In this document: positions 9,217 through 16,979 of the stretch, piece after piece
Layout of the letters: each line of letters begins with the position of its first letter
Position numbering within the stretch: position 1 is the stretch's first letter
Origin: CAWGXG01 sp963826505
GTDB taxonomy: Bacteria > Chloroflexota > Anaerolineae > Aggregatilineales > Aggregatilineaceae
Direction: 5' to 3'
Length of the DNA stretch: 64,000 bases
Assembly (NCBI GenBank): GCA_963826505.1
Contig: CAWGXG010000006.1
Location: forward strand, 434,001-498,000
Program-made: the position numbers and the translations under genes
Notes under the pieces: generated by a model
Told to the model about the DNA's origin: nothing
Database searches by the model: none
What the model saw: only the letters and a program-made list of their open reading frames with translations

Positions 9217-9991
9217 TGGTCGATCAGCCGCTGGCCGGAAAGCGCATCGTGATCACACGCCCGCCGCACAAGGCCGCAGACTTCGCCGACCGGCTGCGCG
9301 ATCTGGGCGCGGATCCGGTTATCCTGCCCACTATCACCATCCGCCCGCCCGTTGATCTCGCCCCACTGGATGCCGCTCTGCAGGACCTGAGTCGCTACGA
9401 TTGGGTGATCTTCACCAGCGCCAACACAGTGACACACGTCTGGCAGCGCCTGGAAACCCTGGGCAAGATTCCGAGTCTGGCGCGTGGCCCGCCGTCGCCG
9501 TGATTGGCCCTGCTACCGGCGCAGCGCTGCGCGAGCGCGGCCTGTCACCGGCTGTCATGCCGGAGCAGCACGTCGCGGAAGCGCTGTTCGCCGCGCTGGA
9601 GCAGCACACTGATCTCCGTGGCGCGCACGTCTTGCTGCCGCAAGGCGATCTGGCGCGGCCTGTGCTGGCTGACCTGCTGATTGCTGCTGGGTCAATCGTC
9701 GAAACAGTGGTGGCCTACGAGACGGTGCGCGCCGAAGCCGATCCCACGCTGCTGCATGTGCCGTTCGACGCCGTGACGTTCACCAGTTCATCGACGGTGC
9801 AATATTTCGCCGATCTGTTTGAGGACCCCGTTCTTGCCCTCGGCCCGGCGCTGGTGGCCTGCATCGGTCCCGTGACGGCGGAGACTGCCCGTGCGTTGGC
9901 TCTGCCCGTGCATCTCGTCGCCAGTCCGCACACGATCGATGGGCTGATCGCGGCTTTGGTCCGAGCTTTTGAAAGGAATCCCATCCCATGA
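9213..9991 (+). CDS. hemD: Uroporphyrinogen-III synthase, one frameshift
   Basis: Cyclises and inverts ring D of hydroxymethylbilane to uroporphyrinogen III. The N-terminal part reads GKRIVITRPPHKAADFADRL...YDWVIFTSANTV, then meets a stop at about 9501. The remainder (VAVIGPATGAAL..., HVLLPQGDLARPVLADLL, FDAVTFTSSSTV, CIGPVTAETA) is in another frame, entered near 9484. One missing base there joins the two parts as IPSLAR-WPAVAVIGPAT and gives 259 residues, the usual size. The end overlaps the hemB start at 9988 by ATGA. The operon would need this activity, so an indel in the sequence is more likely than gene loss. Confidence 0.88.
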
Positions 9992-10969
9992 CATTTCCCA
10001 CTGTTCGACTGCGCCGCCTGCGTACGTCTTCGGCAATTGCGCGCCATGGTGCGCGAGACGACGCTCAGCCCGTCGAATTTCATTTACCCGTTGTTTGTCG
10101 TGCACGGGCGCAAAATACACCAGGAAATCCCCTCGATGCCCGGTGTGTATCACCAGTCGATTGACCAACTGGCGCGCGAGATCGACGAGCTTTCGACCTT
10201 GAAGATCCCGGCCGTCGTGCTGTTCGGCGTACCTTCCCACAAAGACGAGCTCGGCACAGAGAATTTCGCGGATGATGGCATCATCCAACAGGCGGCGCGC
10301 GCGATCAAACAGGCTAGCCCCGAAACGCTGGTTATCACCGATGTGTGCATGTGCGAGTACACCGATCACGGACACTGCGGCATCGTGCGCGGCGGGGACA
10401 TCCTCAACGATGAGACGCTCGACGTTCTGGGACGGGTGGCCGCCTCGCATGCCGCCGCCGGGGCGGATGTCGTCGCGCCCAGCGGCATGATGGACGGCAT
10501 GGTGCGCGCCATCCGTGCGGCATTGGACACGAATGGCTTCCAGCAGGTCAGCATTCTTTCCTACGCGGTCAAATACGCCAGCAGTTTTTACGGCCCATTC
10601 CGCGACGCGGCCCAGAGCACGCCTTCCTTTGGGGATCGCCGCTCGCACCAGATGGATCCCGCCAACGTGCGCGAAGCCCTGCGCGAGGCGCAGCTCGACG
10701 TGGACGAAGGCGCGGACATGTTGATGGTCAAGCCCGCGCTGGCTTACCTGGACGTGATCCGGCGGGTACGCGACCGCTTCGATCTGCCGTTGGCCGCCTA
10801 CAACGTCAGCGGCGAGTACAGCATGATCAAGGCAGCCGCGGCAAACGGCTGGGTGGACGAGCAGCGCGTAACGCTCGAAACGCTGACCGCGATGCGCCGC
10901 GCCGGTGCGGACGTGATCCTGACCTATCACGCCAAGGATGCCGCTCGTTGGTTAGCTGAATTGGAGTAG
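9988..10969 (+). CDS. hemB: Porphobilinogen synthase (ALA dehydratase), one frameshift near the 5' end
   Basis: Joins two 5-aminolevulinates into porphobilinogen. ATG 9988 overlaps the hemD stop and reads MTFPTVRLRRLRTSSA in one frame; from about 10037 the frame that follows reads MVRETTLSPSNFIYPLFVVHG. Deleting one T from the sequence gcaattgcg near 10036 fuses them into a typical HemB N-terminus and gives 326 residues. Otherwise translation would have to start at ATG 10046, losing the N-terminal arm. The zinc-type site is present (DVCMCEYTDHGHCG), as are both active-site lysines (YAVKYASSFYGPFRDA and MLMVKPALAYLD). It is followed after 3 bp by the hemQ fusion gene. Confidence 0.92.
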
Positions 10970-10972
10970 GCT

Positions 10973-12055
10973 ATGGCCGCTGAAAAAACGGGTCGCCAGG
11001 TTGTCAAATTCACCTTCTACAAGCTCGATACAGCGAGTTTCCTTCGCCTGCCGGAGCGCAAACAGCGCGATGCCAAACTCGATTTGGTGGACACGGTGCG
11101 CGGCCTGAATCGCCGGATGCTGCTACGCTCGTATTCGCTGGTGGGCCTGCGGCCCGATGTGGACTTCCTGCTGTGGACTGTATCCGACGACGTGGGGGCC
11201 TTCCAACAGTTGGAAACCGCCATTCGCAATACGGCCCTGGGACCCTTCTTGACGGTCAGTCGCTCGTTTCTTTCGGGGACCAAACGCAGCCTGTACGACA
11301 TCAGTCTGCCAGAAGACCAGCGCAGGCCGACCGTCGAAGAGCGCATCCGCATTGAGCCGGGTGACGCGCGCTATTTGTTCGTCTACCCCTTCATCAAAAC
11401 GCGCGCGTGGTATGGCCTGAGCCAGGACGAGCGGCAGGCGATGATCTCCGATCATATCCGCATCGGGCGCAACTATCCTGACATCAAGCTGAACACCACC
11501 TATTCCTACGGCATTGACGACCAGGAATTTGTGGTCGCGTTCGAAGGCAACGATCCGCATGCGTTCGTGGACCTCGTGAATGATCTGCGTTTCACGCAGG
11601 CCAGCCTGTACACCCTCGCGGATACCCCCATGCACATCGCTATCGCCATGAGCCTGCCAAACGTCATGGATTCGATCGGTGGGGCCGAGATCAGCGACCT
11701 GGTCGACGATGACGTGACCGAGGTCGGCGGCTGGCTGCCTGTCGCGCAATTGGACCAGCTTGCGCCGGACTCCGCGTTGCAGGTGTATTACGGCACGCAG
11801 CAGGTCGCGTTGTTCCGCACGGATGGGCATATCTACGCGCTGAACAATCGCTGCCCCCACGCGCGCGGCCCGTTGTGTGATGGCACCCTGCACCAGAACG
11901 GCGAAGGCCCCACGGTGCGCTGCCCCTGGCACGAGGCGTATTTCAGCCTGGAAAGCGGCAGGACGTTGGGTGGTCCCGCGCCAAGGGACGTCGAAACCTT
12001 CCAGGTGCGGGTCGAGGACGGCACGATTTTTATCGCGAAGAAAGAGGATGTATGA
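10973..12055 (+). CDS. hemQ: HemQ/chlorite-dismutase-family coproheme decarboxylase fused to a Rieske ferredoxin domain
   Basis: A 360-residue two-domain protein. Residues ~9-235 are a HemQ/ChdC (chlorite dismutase superfamily) domain: KFTFYKLD, the conserved YPFIKTRAWYGLS containing the tyrosines typical of HemQ, DHIRIGRNYPDIKLNTTYSYGIDDQEFVVAFE and a final DLVNDLRFTQAS. Residues ~250-355 are a NirD/ferredoxin-like Rieske domain with [2Fe-2S] ligands C294, H296, C317 and H320 (CPHARG and CPWHEAYF). ChdC converts iron-coproporphyrin III to heme b using peroxide; an attached Rieske centre could pass electrons to oxygen or iron, which is inference. It sits between hemB and hemE and overlaps hemE by ATGA. 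No frameshift occurs at the domain boundary, so the fusion is genuine in this sequence. Confidence 0.9.
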   Translation: MAAEKTGRQVVKFTFYKLDTASFLRLPERKQRDAKLDLVDTVRGLNRRMLLRSYSLVGLRPDVDFLLWTVSDDVGAFQQLETAIRNTALGPFLTVSRSFLSGTKRSLYDISLPEDQRRPTVEERIRIEPGDARYLFVYPFIKTRAWYGLSQDERQAMISDHIRIGRNYPDIKLNTTYSYGIDDQEFVVAFEGNDPHAFVDLVNDLRFTQASLYTLADTPMHIAIAMSLPNVMDSIGGAEISDLVDDDVTEVGGWLPVAQLDQLAPDSALQVYYGTQQVALFRTDGHIYALNNRCPHARGPLCDGTLHQNGEGPTVRCPWHEAYFSLESGRTLGGPAPRDVETFQVRVEDGTIFIAKKEDV

Positions 12056-13095
12056 CTGAGTTTCGATTTCTGCGGGCATGCCGTCGCCAACCGGTGGACG
12101 TGACGCCTGTCTGGTTTATGCGGCAGGCCGGGCGCTATATGCCCGAATACCGCGCCGTGCGCGCCCAATATACCATGTTGGAGGCGATCCGCACGCCGGA
12201 TCTGGCCTGCGCAATCACGCTCCAGCCGGTGCAGGCGTTCGATCTCGACGCCGCCATTATTTTTGCAGACATTCTGCCGGTGTTGATCGGTATGGGGCTG
12301 GACCTGGACTTCGTGAAAGGCGAGGGGCCGCTAATCGCCAACCCTGTCACATCTTCGCTCGATGTGGCCCGGCTGCGCACGCCTTCCGCCGAAGAAAATG
12401 TGCCGTTCACTCTGGACGCGATCCGGCTGGTGCGGCGCGAGCTGGACGGCAAACTGCCGCTGATTGGGTTTTCTGGTGCACCGTACACCCTGGCGAGCTA
12501 TGCCATAGAAGGCGGCGGTTCGAAGAATCACGTCAAGGTCAAATCCTTCATGCTGACCGAGCCAGACGCCTGGGATCGCCTAATGAGCAAGCTGGCCGCT
12601 GTGGTGGGCGATTATCTGGTGGCGCAAGCCAATGCGGGCGCGCAGGCGCTCCAGGTATTTGATAGCTGGGCGGGCGTACTGGCTCCCCAGGATTATCGCG
12701 CGCATGTGCTGCCCTACACCCGCCGCGTCATCGCCCAGGCACAGAGCACTGGCGTTCCGGTAATCTACTTTGGCACAGACCTGAATGGGATGCCCGGGCT
12801 GATCGCGGAAACTGGCGCTGACGTAATCGGTGTGGATTGGCGCGTCGCGATTGACGACGCCTGGGATCAGCTTGGCGAGCACGTCGCCGTACAGGGCAAC
12901 CTGGACCCGGTCGCGCTGTTCGCCCCCTGGAAGCAGATCCAGGCGCGCGCCGATGACATTCTAGAACGCACTGCCGGGCGGCCCGGCCATATTTTCAACC
13001 TGGGGCACGGCATTCTGCCCGACACACCTGTTGAGCACGTGCAGCGGCTGGCAGAGTATGTTCACGAACGCAGCGCAGCCCTGAAAGAGAGCTGA
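12052..13095 (+). CDS. hemE: Uroporphyrinogen decarboxylase
   Basis: Decarboxylates the four acetate side chains of uroporphyrinogen III to give coproporphyrinogen III. The protein is 347 residues, intact. The signature RRQPVDVTPVWFMRQAGRYMPEYR is at the N-terminus with the phosphate-like Arg pair, followed by FADILPVLIGMG, GFSGAPYTLASY, and FNLGHGILPDTPVEHV near the C-terminus. It is coupled to the HemQ gene by ATGA and separated from hemH by 2 bp. Coproporphyrinogen III is the branch point between the protoporphyrin and coproporphyrin routes. Confidence 0.97.
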   Translation: MTEFRFLRACRRQPVDVTPVWFMRQAGRYMPEYRAVRAQYTMLEAIRTPDLACAITLQPVQAFDLDAAIIFADILPVLIGMGLDLDFVKGEGPLIANPVTSSLDVARLRTPSAEENVPFTLDAIRLVRRELDGKLPLIGFSGAPYTLASYAIEGGGSKNHVKVKSFMLTEPDAWDRLMSKLAAVVGDYLVAQANAGAQALQVFDSWAGVLAPQDYRAHVLPYTRRVIAQAQSTGVPVIYFGTDLNGMPGLIAETGADVIGVDWRVAIDDAWDQLGEHVAVQGNLDPVALFAPWKQIQARADDILERTAGRPGHIFNLGHGILPDTPVEHVQRLAEYVHERSAALKES

Positions 13096-13097
13096 AC

Positions 13098-14030
13098 ATG
13101 ACACAAACCATCGGTGTGCTGTTGATGGCCTACGGCGGGCCGGATTCTCTGGACGACATCCCGGCCTACTTGCTGGATATTCGCGGCGGGCGGCCCACCT
13201 CGCAGGCGCTGATCGACGAGATCACGGACAACTACCGCCAGATTGGCGGCAAATCACCGTTGCTGGAGATCACCCGGCGGCAGGCGGCGCTGGTCGAGAA
13301 ACTGCTGAACGCCAGCGCCCCGTCCGGTGTGTGCTACAAAACGTATATCGGGATGCGCCACTGGACGCCCTGGATCAAGGAAACAGTTGCGCAGATGGCG
13401 GCTGATGGCATCCAGCACGCTGTAGCGCTGGCGCTGGCCCCGCACTATTCCAGCATGAGCATCGCCAAATACTTCGAAAAGCTGGATGAAGCGCTCAGCG
13501 CGTGCGGGACTCCGTTCACCTACCAGGCGATCACCAGTTATCACACCCACCCGCTCTACCTGGAAGCGCTGGCGCAGCGCGTCCGGACCGGGTTGGCTGC
13601 CATGCCCGCTGACACGCTCGTGATTTTCAGCGCGCACAGCCTGCCGGTACGTATCATCGAGCAGGGCGACCCGTATGATGCGCAATTGCATGAAACGGCG
13701 CGTCTGGTGGCGGAAAAAGTCGGGCTGGCGGATACGCAGTGGACGTTTTCGTACCAGAGCGCCGGGCGCAGCCCTGAACCCTGGCTCGGCCCGCAGATCC
13801 AGGATTACGTGATCGAGCTAGCCGAACAGGGACACAAGAATCTGCTGTCGTGCGTAGTAGGTTTCGTGGCCGACCACGTGGAGATTCTATTTGACATTGA
13901 TGTAAAGGCCCAACGCGCGGCACAACATGCCGGTGCACGTCTGGAACGTGTGCCGTCTTTGAACGACGATCCGCTGTTCATCGCCGCGCTGGCCGATCTT
14001 GTGCACCGGGCGGAAAGGGTGCGGTCATGA
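13098..14030 (+). CDS. hemH: Ferrochelatase family (coproporphyrin ferrochelatase likely)
   Basis: Inserts ferrous iron into a porphyrin. At 310 residues it resembles the monofunctional soluble enzymes of Gram-positive-type bacteria. Visible motifs: GVLLMAYGGPDSLDDI, the catalytic histidine in VIFSAHSLPVRI, SAGRSPEPWLGP, and the acidic metal-path residues in VVGFVADHVEILFDID. Because a HemQ homologue and no hemF/hemN are present, coproporphyrin III is the likelier substrate (CpfC). Its stop overlaps the hemG start by ATGA. Confidence 0.93.
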   Translation: MTQTIGVLLMAYGGPDSLDDIPAYLLDIRGGRPTSQALIDEITDNYRQIGGKSPLLEITRRQAALVEKLLNASAPSGVCYKTYIGMRHWTPWIKETVAQMAADGIQHAVALALAPHYSSMSIAKYFEKLDEALSACGTPFTYQAITSYHTHPLYLEALAQRVRTGLAAMPADTLVIFSAHSLPVRIIEQGDPYDAQLHETARLVAEKVGLADTQWTFSYQSAGRSPEPWLGPQIQDYVIELAEQGHKNLLSCVVGFVADHVEILFDIDVKAQRAAQHAGARLERVPSLNDDPLFIAALADLVHRAERVRS

Positions 14031-15466
14031 GACTGGCAGTCATTGGAGGCGGGATTGCTGGACTGGCGACCGCCTATTACGCGCAAAAAGCGGCTGATGA
14101 AGCCAACCTTCCACTCGATCTGACGCTGATCGAGCGCGAGCCGCGTCTGGGTGGCAAGATCGCGACGGACACGCCGGACGGCTTTATCATCGAAGGCGGA
14201 CCGGATTCGTTCATCACTCAGAAGCCCTGGGGCATCCAGCTTTGCCGCGACTTGGGGCTGGGCGATCGACTGGTGGGTACGAACGACGCCCGGCGCACAG
14301 TGTTCGTGCTGCGCGGCGGTAAACTACGCAAAATGCCGGACGGCATGCTGCTGATCGTACCGACCCGGTTTAGGCCCTTTGCGACCTCTGATCTGATCTC
14401 GTGGCCGGGCAAGCTGCGTATGGGTATGGACCTGTTCATCCCGGCGCGTAAGGATGACTCCGACGAAAGCTTGGCCGATTTCATCCGGCGACGTTTGGGC
14501 ACAGAAGCGCTCGACGTGCTGGCTGAGCCGATGATGGCGGGCATTCACGTATCAGATGCGGAAACGCTCAGTCTCAAAGCCACCTTCCCGCGTTTCATCG
14601 ATATTGAGCGCAAATACGGCAGCCTGACACGGGGTATGATCGCGGCGCGTAAGGCGCGTACGGCATCGAACGGCGCGCCGCGTGCCAACGGCGAGAAGCC
14701 GACCACGGTCTTCATGACGCTGCAAAACGGCTTGCAAGAGATCGTCGGGGCGATTCACGCCGCGCTGCGCGGCACGGTGATTACCGGTTGCGGTGTTGCC
14801 GAAATCCAACAGCGGGCGGACGGTTATGCGCTCCGGTTGGATGATGGTCGTGAGATTGAAGCCGACGCGGTGGTCATGGCGACGCCCGCTTTCGTAACCG
14901 CCGATCTGCTGCGCGCCACGCATCCCGATCTGGCTGACCGTCTGGCCGCGATAAGATACGTCTCGACGGCGACCGTTTCGCTGGGCTATGACGCGAAGGA
15001 TTTTGGACATCCGCTTGACGGCTTTGGGTTTGTCGTGCCGCGCAAAGAACCTACGCGCTTGCTGGCCTGCACGTGGACCAGCACCAAGTTTACGCATCGC
15101 TCGCTGCCCGGCACGGTGCTGCTGCGCGCCTTTATCGGTGGTCCGCGCCGCGAAGAACTGGTCGCACTAGACGACGAGGCGTTGGTCACGTTGGTGTGCG
15201 ACGAATTGCGCGCGATCATGGGCGTTACGGCCGCCCCCACTGTGGCGCGGGTCTTTCGCTGGCCGCGCGGCAACCCGCAATATGATGTGGGACATCTCGA
15301 CCGTATGGACGCGATCGACGCGCTGTGTCCGCCTGGCTTGTATCTCACCGGCAGCGCGTATCGGGGAGTGGGTATCCCCGACTGCGTGAAACAGGGCCAG
15401 ACGACCGCGCAGCAAGTGATGACTTATATGCGGCAGGTGGCGATTCAACCTGCTGATGTGTATTGA
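14027..15466 (+). CDS. hemG: FAD-dependent copro-/protoporphyrinogen oxidase (HemY/CgoX type)
   Basis: A 479-residue flavoprotein that aromatises a porphyrinogen by oxygen-dependent six-electron oxidation. The dinucleotide-binding motif VIGGGIAGLATAYYAQKA starts at residue 4, followed by LIEREPRLGGKI, IEGGPDSFITQKPWG, an internal substrate-binding region and a C-terminal FAD motif LYLTGSAYRGVGIPDCVKQG. This is the HemY/PgoX family, often named hemG or cgoX when it acts on coproporphyrinogen III; the context with hemQ favours the latter. It probably associates peripherally with the membrane. Overlaps hemH by ATGA; hemL follows after 20 bp. Confidence 0.93.
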   Translation: MRLAVIGGGIAGLATAYYAQKAADEANLPLDLTLIEREPRLGGKIATDTPDGFIIEGGPDSFITQKPWGIQLCRDLGLGDRLVGTNDARRTVFVLRGGKLRKMPDGMLLIVPTRFRPFATSDLISWPGKLRMGMDLFIPARKDDSDESLADFIRRRLGTEALDVLAEPMMAGIHVSDAETLSLKATFPRFIDIERKYGSLTRGMIAARKARTASNGAPRANGEKPTTVFMTLQNGLQEIVGAIHAALRGTVITGCGVAEIQQRADGYALRLDDGREIEADAVVMATPAFVTADLLRATHPDLADRLAAIRYVSTATVSLGYDAKDFGHPLDGFGFVVPRKEPTRLLACTWTSTKFTHRSLPGTVLLRAFIGGPRREELVALDDEALVTLVCDELRAIMGVTAAPTVARVFRWPRGNPQYDVGHLDRMDAIDALCPPGLYLTGSAYRGVGIPDCVKQGQTTAQQVMTYMRQVAIQPADVY

Positions 15467-15486
15467 ATCCGGGCAAAGGTAACGCT

Positions 15487-16770
15487 ATGAATACCAACCG
15501 TTCAGCACAACTTTACCAGCAAGCGCTCCAGGTGATGCCCGGCGGCGTCAGTTCGCCGGTGCGCGCGTTTCGCGGCGTTGGCGGCGATCCGCTGTTCATC
15601 GAGCGTGGCGAGGGGTCCTATCTGATCGACGTAGATGGCAATCGCTATGTCGATTACGTTATGAGTTGGGGACCGTTAATCCTGGGTCACGCCTATCCGG
15701 CGGTGATCGACGCCATCCAGCGGCAGGCCGCCTGCGGAACTAGCTACGGCGCACCTACTGGGCTGGAGGTCGAACTGGCGAATCTGGTTATCGACCTGAT
15801 GCCGTCGGTTGAGATGGTGCGCTTCGTCAATTCAGGCACAGAAGCAACCATGTCGGCGCTGCGGCTGGCGCGCGCCTACACGGGCCGCGACAAGATCATC
15901 AAGTTCGAGGGATGCTACCATGGCCACGCGGATATGCTGCTGGTCCAGGCGGGATCGGGCGTGGCGACGCTCGGCCTGCCGGACAGCCCCGGTGTCCCGG
16001 CTGGAGCGACCCAAGATACGCTGAGCGCACCGTATAACGATCTGGGCGCTGTCCGCGCGTTGTTCGAGCAATTCCCGGAGCAGATCGCTGCCGTGATCGT
16101 CGAACCTGTGGCGGGTAATATGGGCGTGGTGCTTCCGGCAGAGGGATTCCTGCCCGGTTTGCGAAATCTCACGCAACAATACGGTGCAGTCCTCATTTTC
16201 GATGAGGTCATGACCGGTTTCCGCGTGGCGTTGGGCGGCGCACAGGCGTATTACGGCGTACTGCCCGATTTGACCGCCTTCGGCAAGGTGATCGGTGGCG
16301 GGCTGCCGGTCGGCGCCTACGGTGGGCGCAAAGCAATCATGCAGCATGTTGCTCCCGCGGGGACAATGTATCAGGCTGGGACGCTGTCCGGCAATCCGCT
16401 GGCGATGGCCGCCGGGCTGGCCACGCTGCGCGCACTTGCGGCACCGGGTGTCTTCGAGCGCGTGGTCGCTGTGGCGACGGCGGTACGTGAAGGCATCGAG
16501 CGTCAGGCTGCCAAGGCGGGTATCCCAGTTCAAACAGCGCAGGCCGGTACGATGTTCGGGCTGTTTTTCAATGACGGGCCGGTCACGAACTACACTGAAG
16601 TCAAGACCAGCGACACCGCGCGCTATGCGGCCTTCTTCCGCGCGCTGTTGGAATGCGGCGTGTACTTTGCACCGTCCGCATTTGAGGCGGCATTCGCGTC
16701 ACTGGCGCACGAAGGAGCCGCGCTCCAGCAGACGCTCGAGGCGCATGAACAGGTTTTCCCCTCTCTTTAG
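15487..16770 (+). CDS. hemL: Glutamate-1-semialdehyde 2,1-aminomutase
   Basis: Converts glutamate-1-semialdehyde to 5-aminolevulinate, the second step of the C5 pathway, in partnership with HemA. The ATG at 15487 is chosen over an upstream in-frame TTG at 15463, because GGGCAAAGG lies about 10 bp before it and the family N-terminus (RSAQLYQQALQVMPGGVSSPVRAF) follows at once; this gives 427 residues. PLP-enzyme motifs are NSGTEATMSALRLARAYTGR, FDEVMTGFRV and the Schiff-base lysine K267 in TAFGKVIGGGLPVGA. It is the last gene of the heme operon. Confidence 0.96.
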   Translation: MNTNRSAQLYQQALQVMPGGVSSPVRAFRGVGGDPLFIERGEGSYLIDVDGNRYVDYVMSWGPLILGHAYPAVIDAIQRQAACGTSYGAPTGLEVELANLVIDLMPSVEMVRFVNSGTEATMSALRLARAYTGRDKIIKFEGCYHGHADMLLVQAGSGVATLGLPDSPGVPAGATQDTLSAPYNDLGAVRALFEQFPEQIAAVIVEPVAGNMGVVLPAEGFLPGLRNLTQQYGAVLIFDEVMTGFRVALGGAQAYYGVLPDLTAFGKVIGGGLPVGAYGGRKAIMQHVAPAGTMYQAGTLSGNPLAMAAGLATLRALAAPGVFERVVAVATAVREGIERQAAKAGIPVQTAQAGTMFGLFFNDGPVTNYTEVKTSDTARYAAFFRALLECGVYFAPSAFEAAFASLAHEGAALQQTLEAHEQVFPSL

Positions 16771-16793
16771 TTTCGGAATTCCCCATACTTACG

Positions 16794-16862
16794 CCGCGCC
16801 CCACCGCAAAACTGGTTCATCCGGGCGGCACCATGCTGTTTGTGGAACTAAATGGGGCGCGG
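16794..16862 (+). repeat. Long-range inverted repeat downstream of the heme operon
   Basis: CCGCGCCCCA (16794-16803) pairs perfectly with TGGGGCGCGG (16853-16862). Directly inside, CCGCAAA (16804-16810) can pair with TTTGTGG (16839-16845) through one G-U pair. The result is an extended two-stem hairpin with a 7-nt bulge, 23 bp after the hemL stop. It may terminate heme-operon transcription or be a structured 3' element; no T-run follows. Confidence 0.5.
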
Positions 16863-16979
16863 TAAACTACTGCGCTGGTCCATCGTTGTACTGCCATTAT
16901 GCAACATCCACGTTGTATTTTGGACCCCCGTAGCGCGTGCCTGAGTCGAGGGTCAGTTGATATTGGTAGCTTGTCGGCC

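Noticed and set aside
9788..10930. Long minus-strand open frames opposite hemB and hemQ (also 11123-12079)
   Set aside because: The plus strand encodes unmistakable HemB and HemQ-Rieske proteins; the antisense products have no recognisable motifs.
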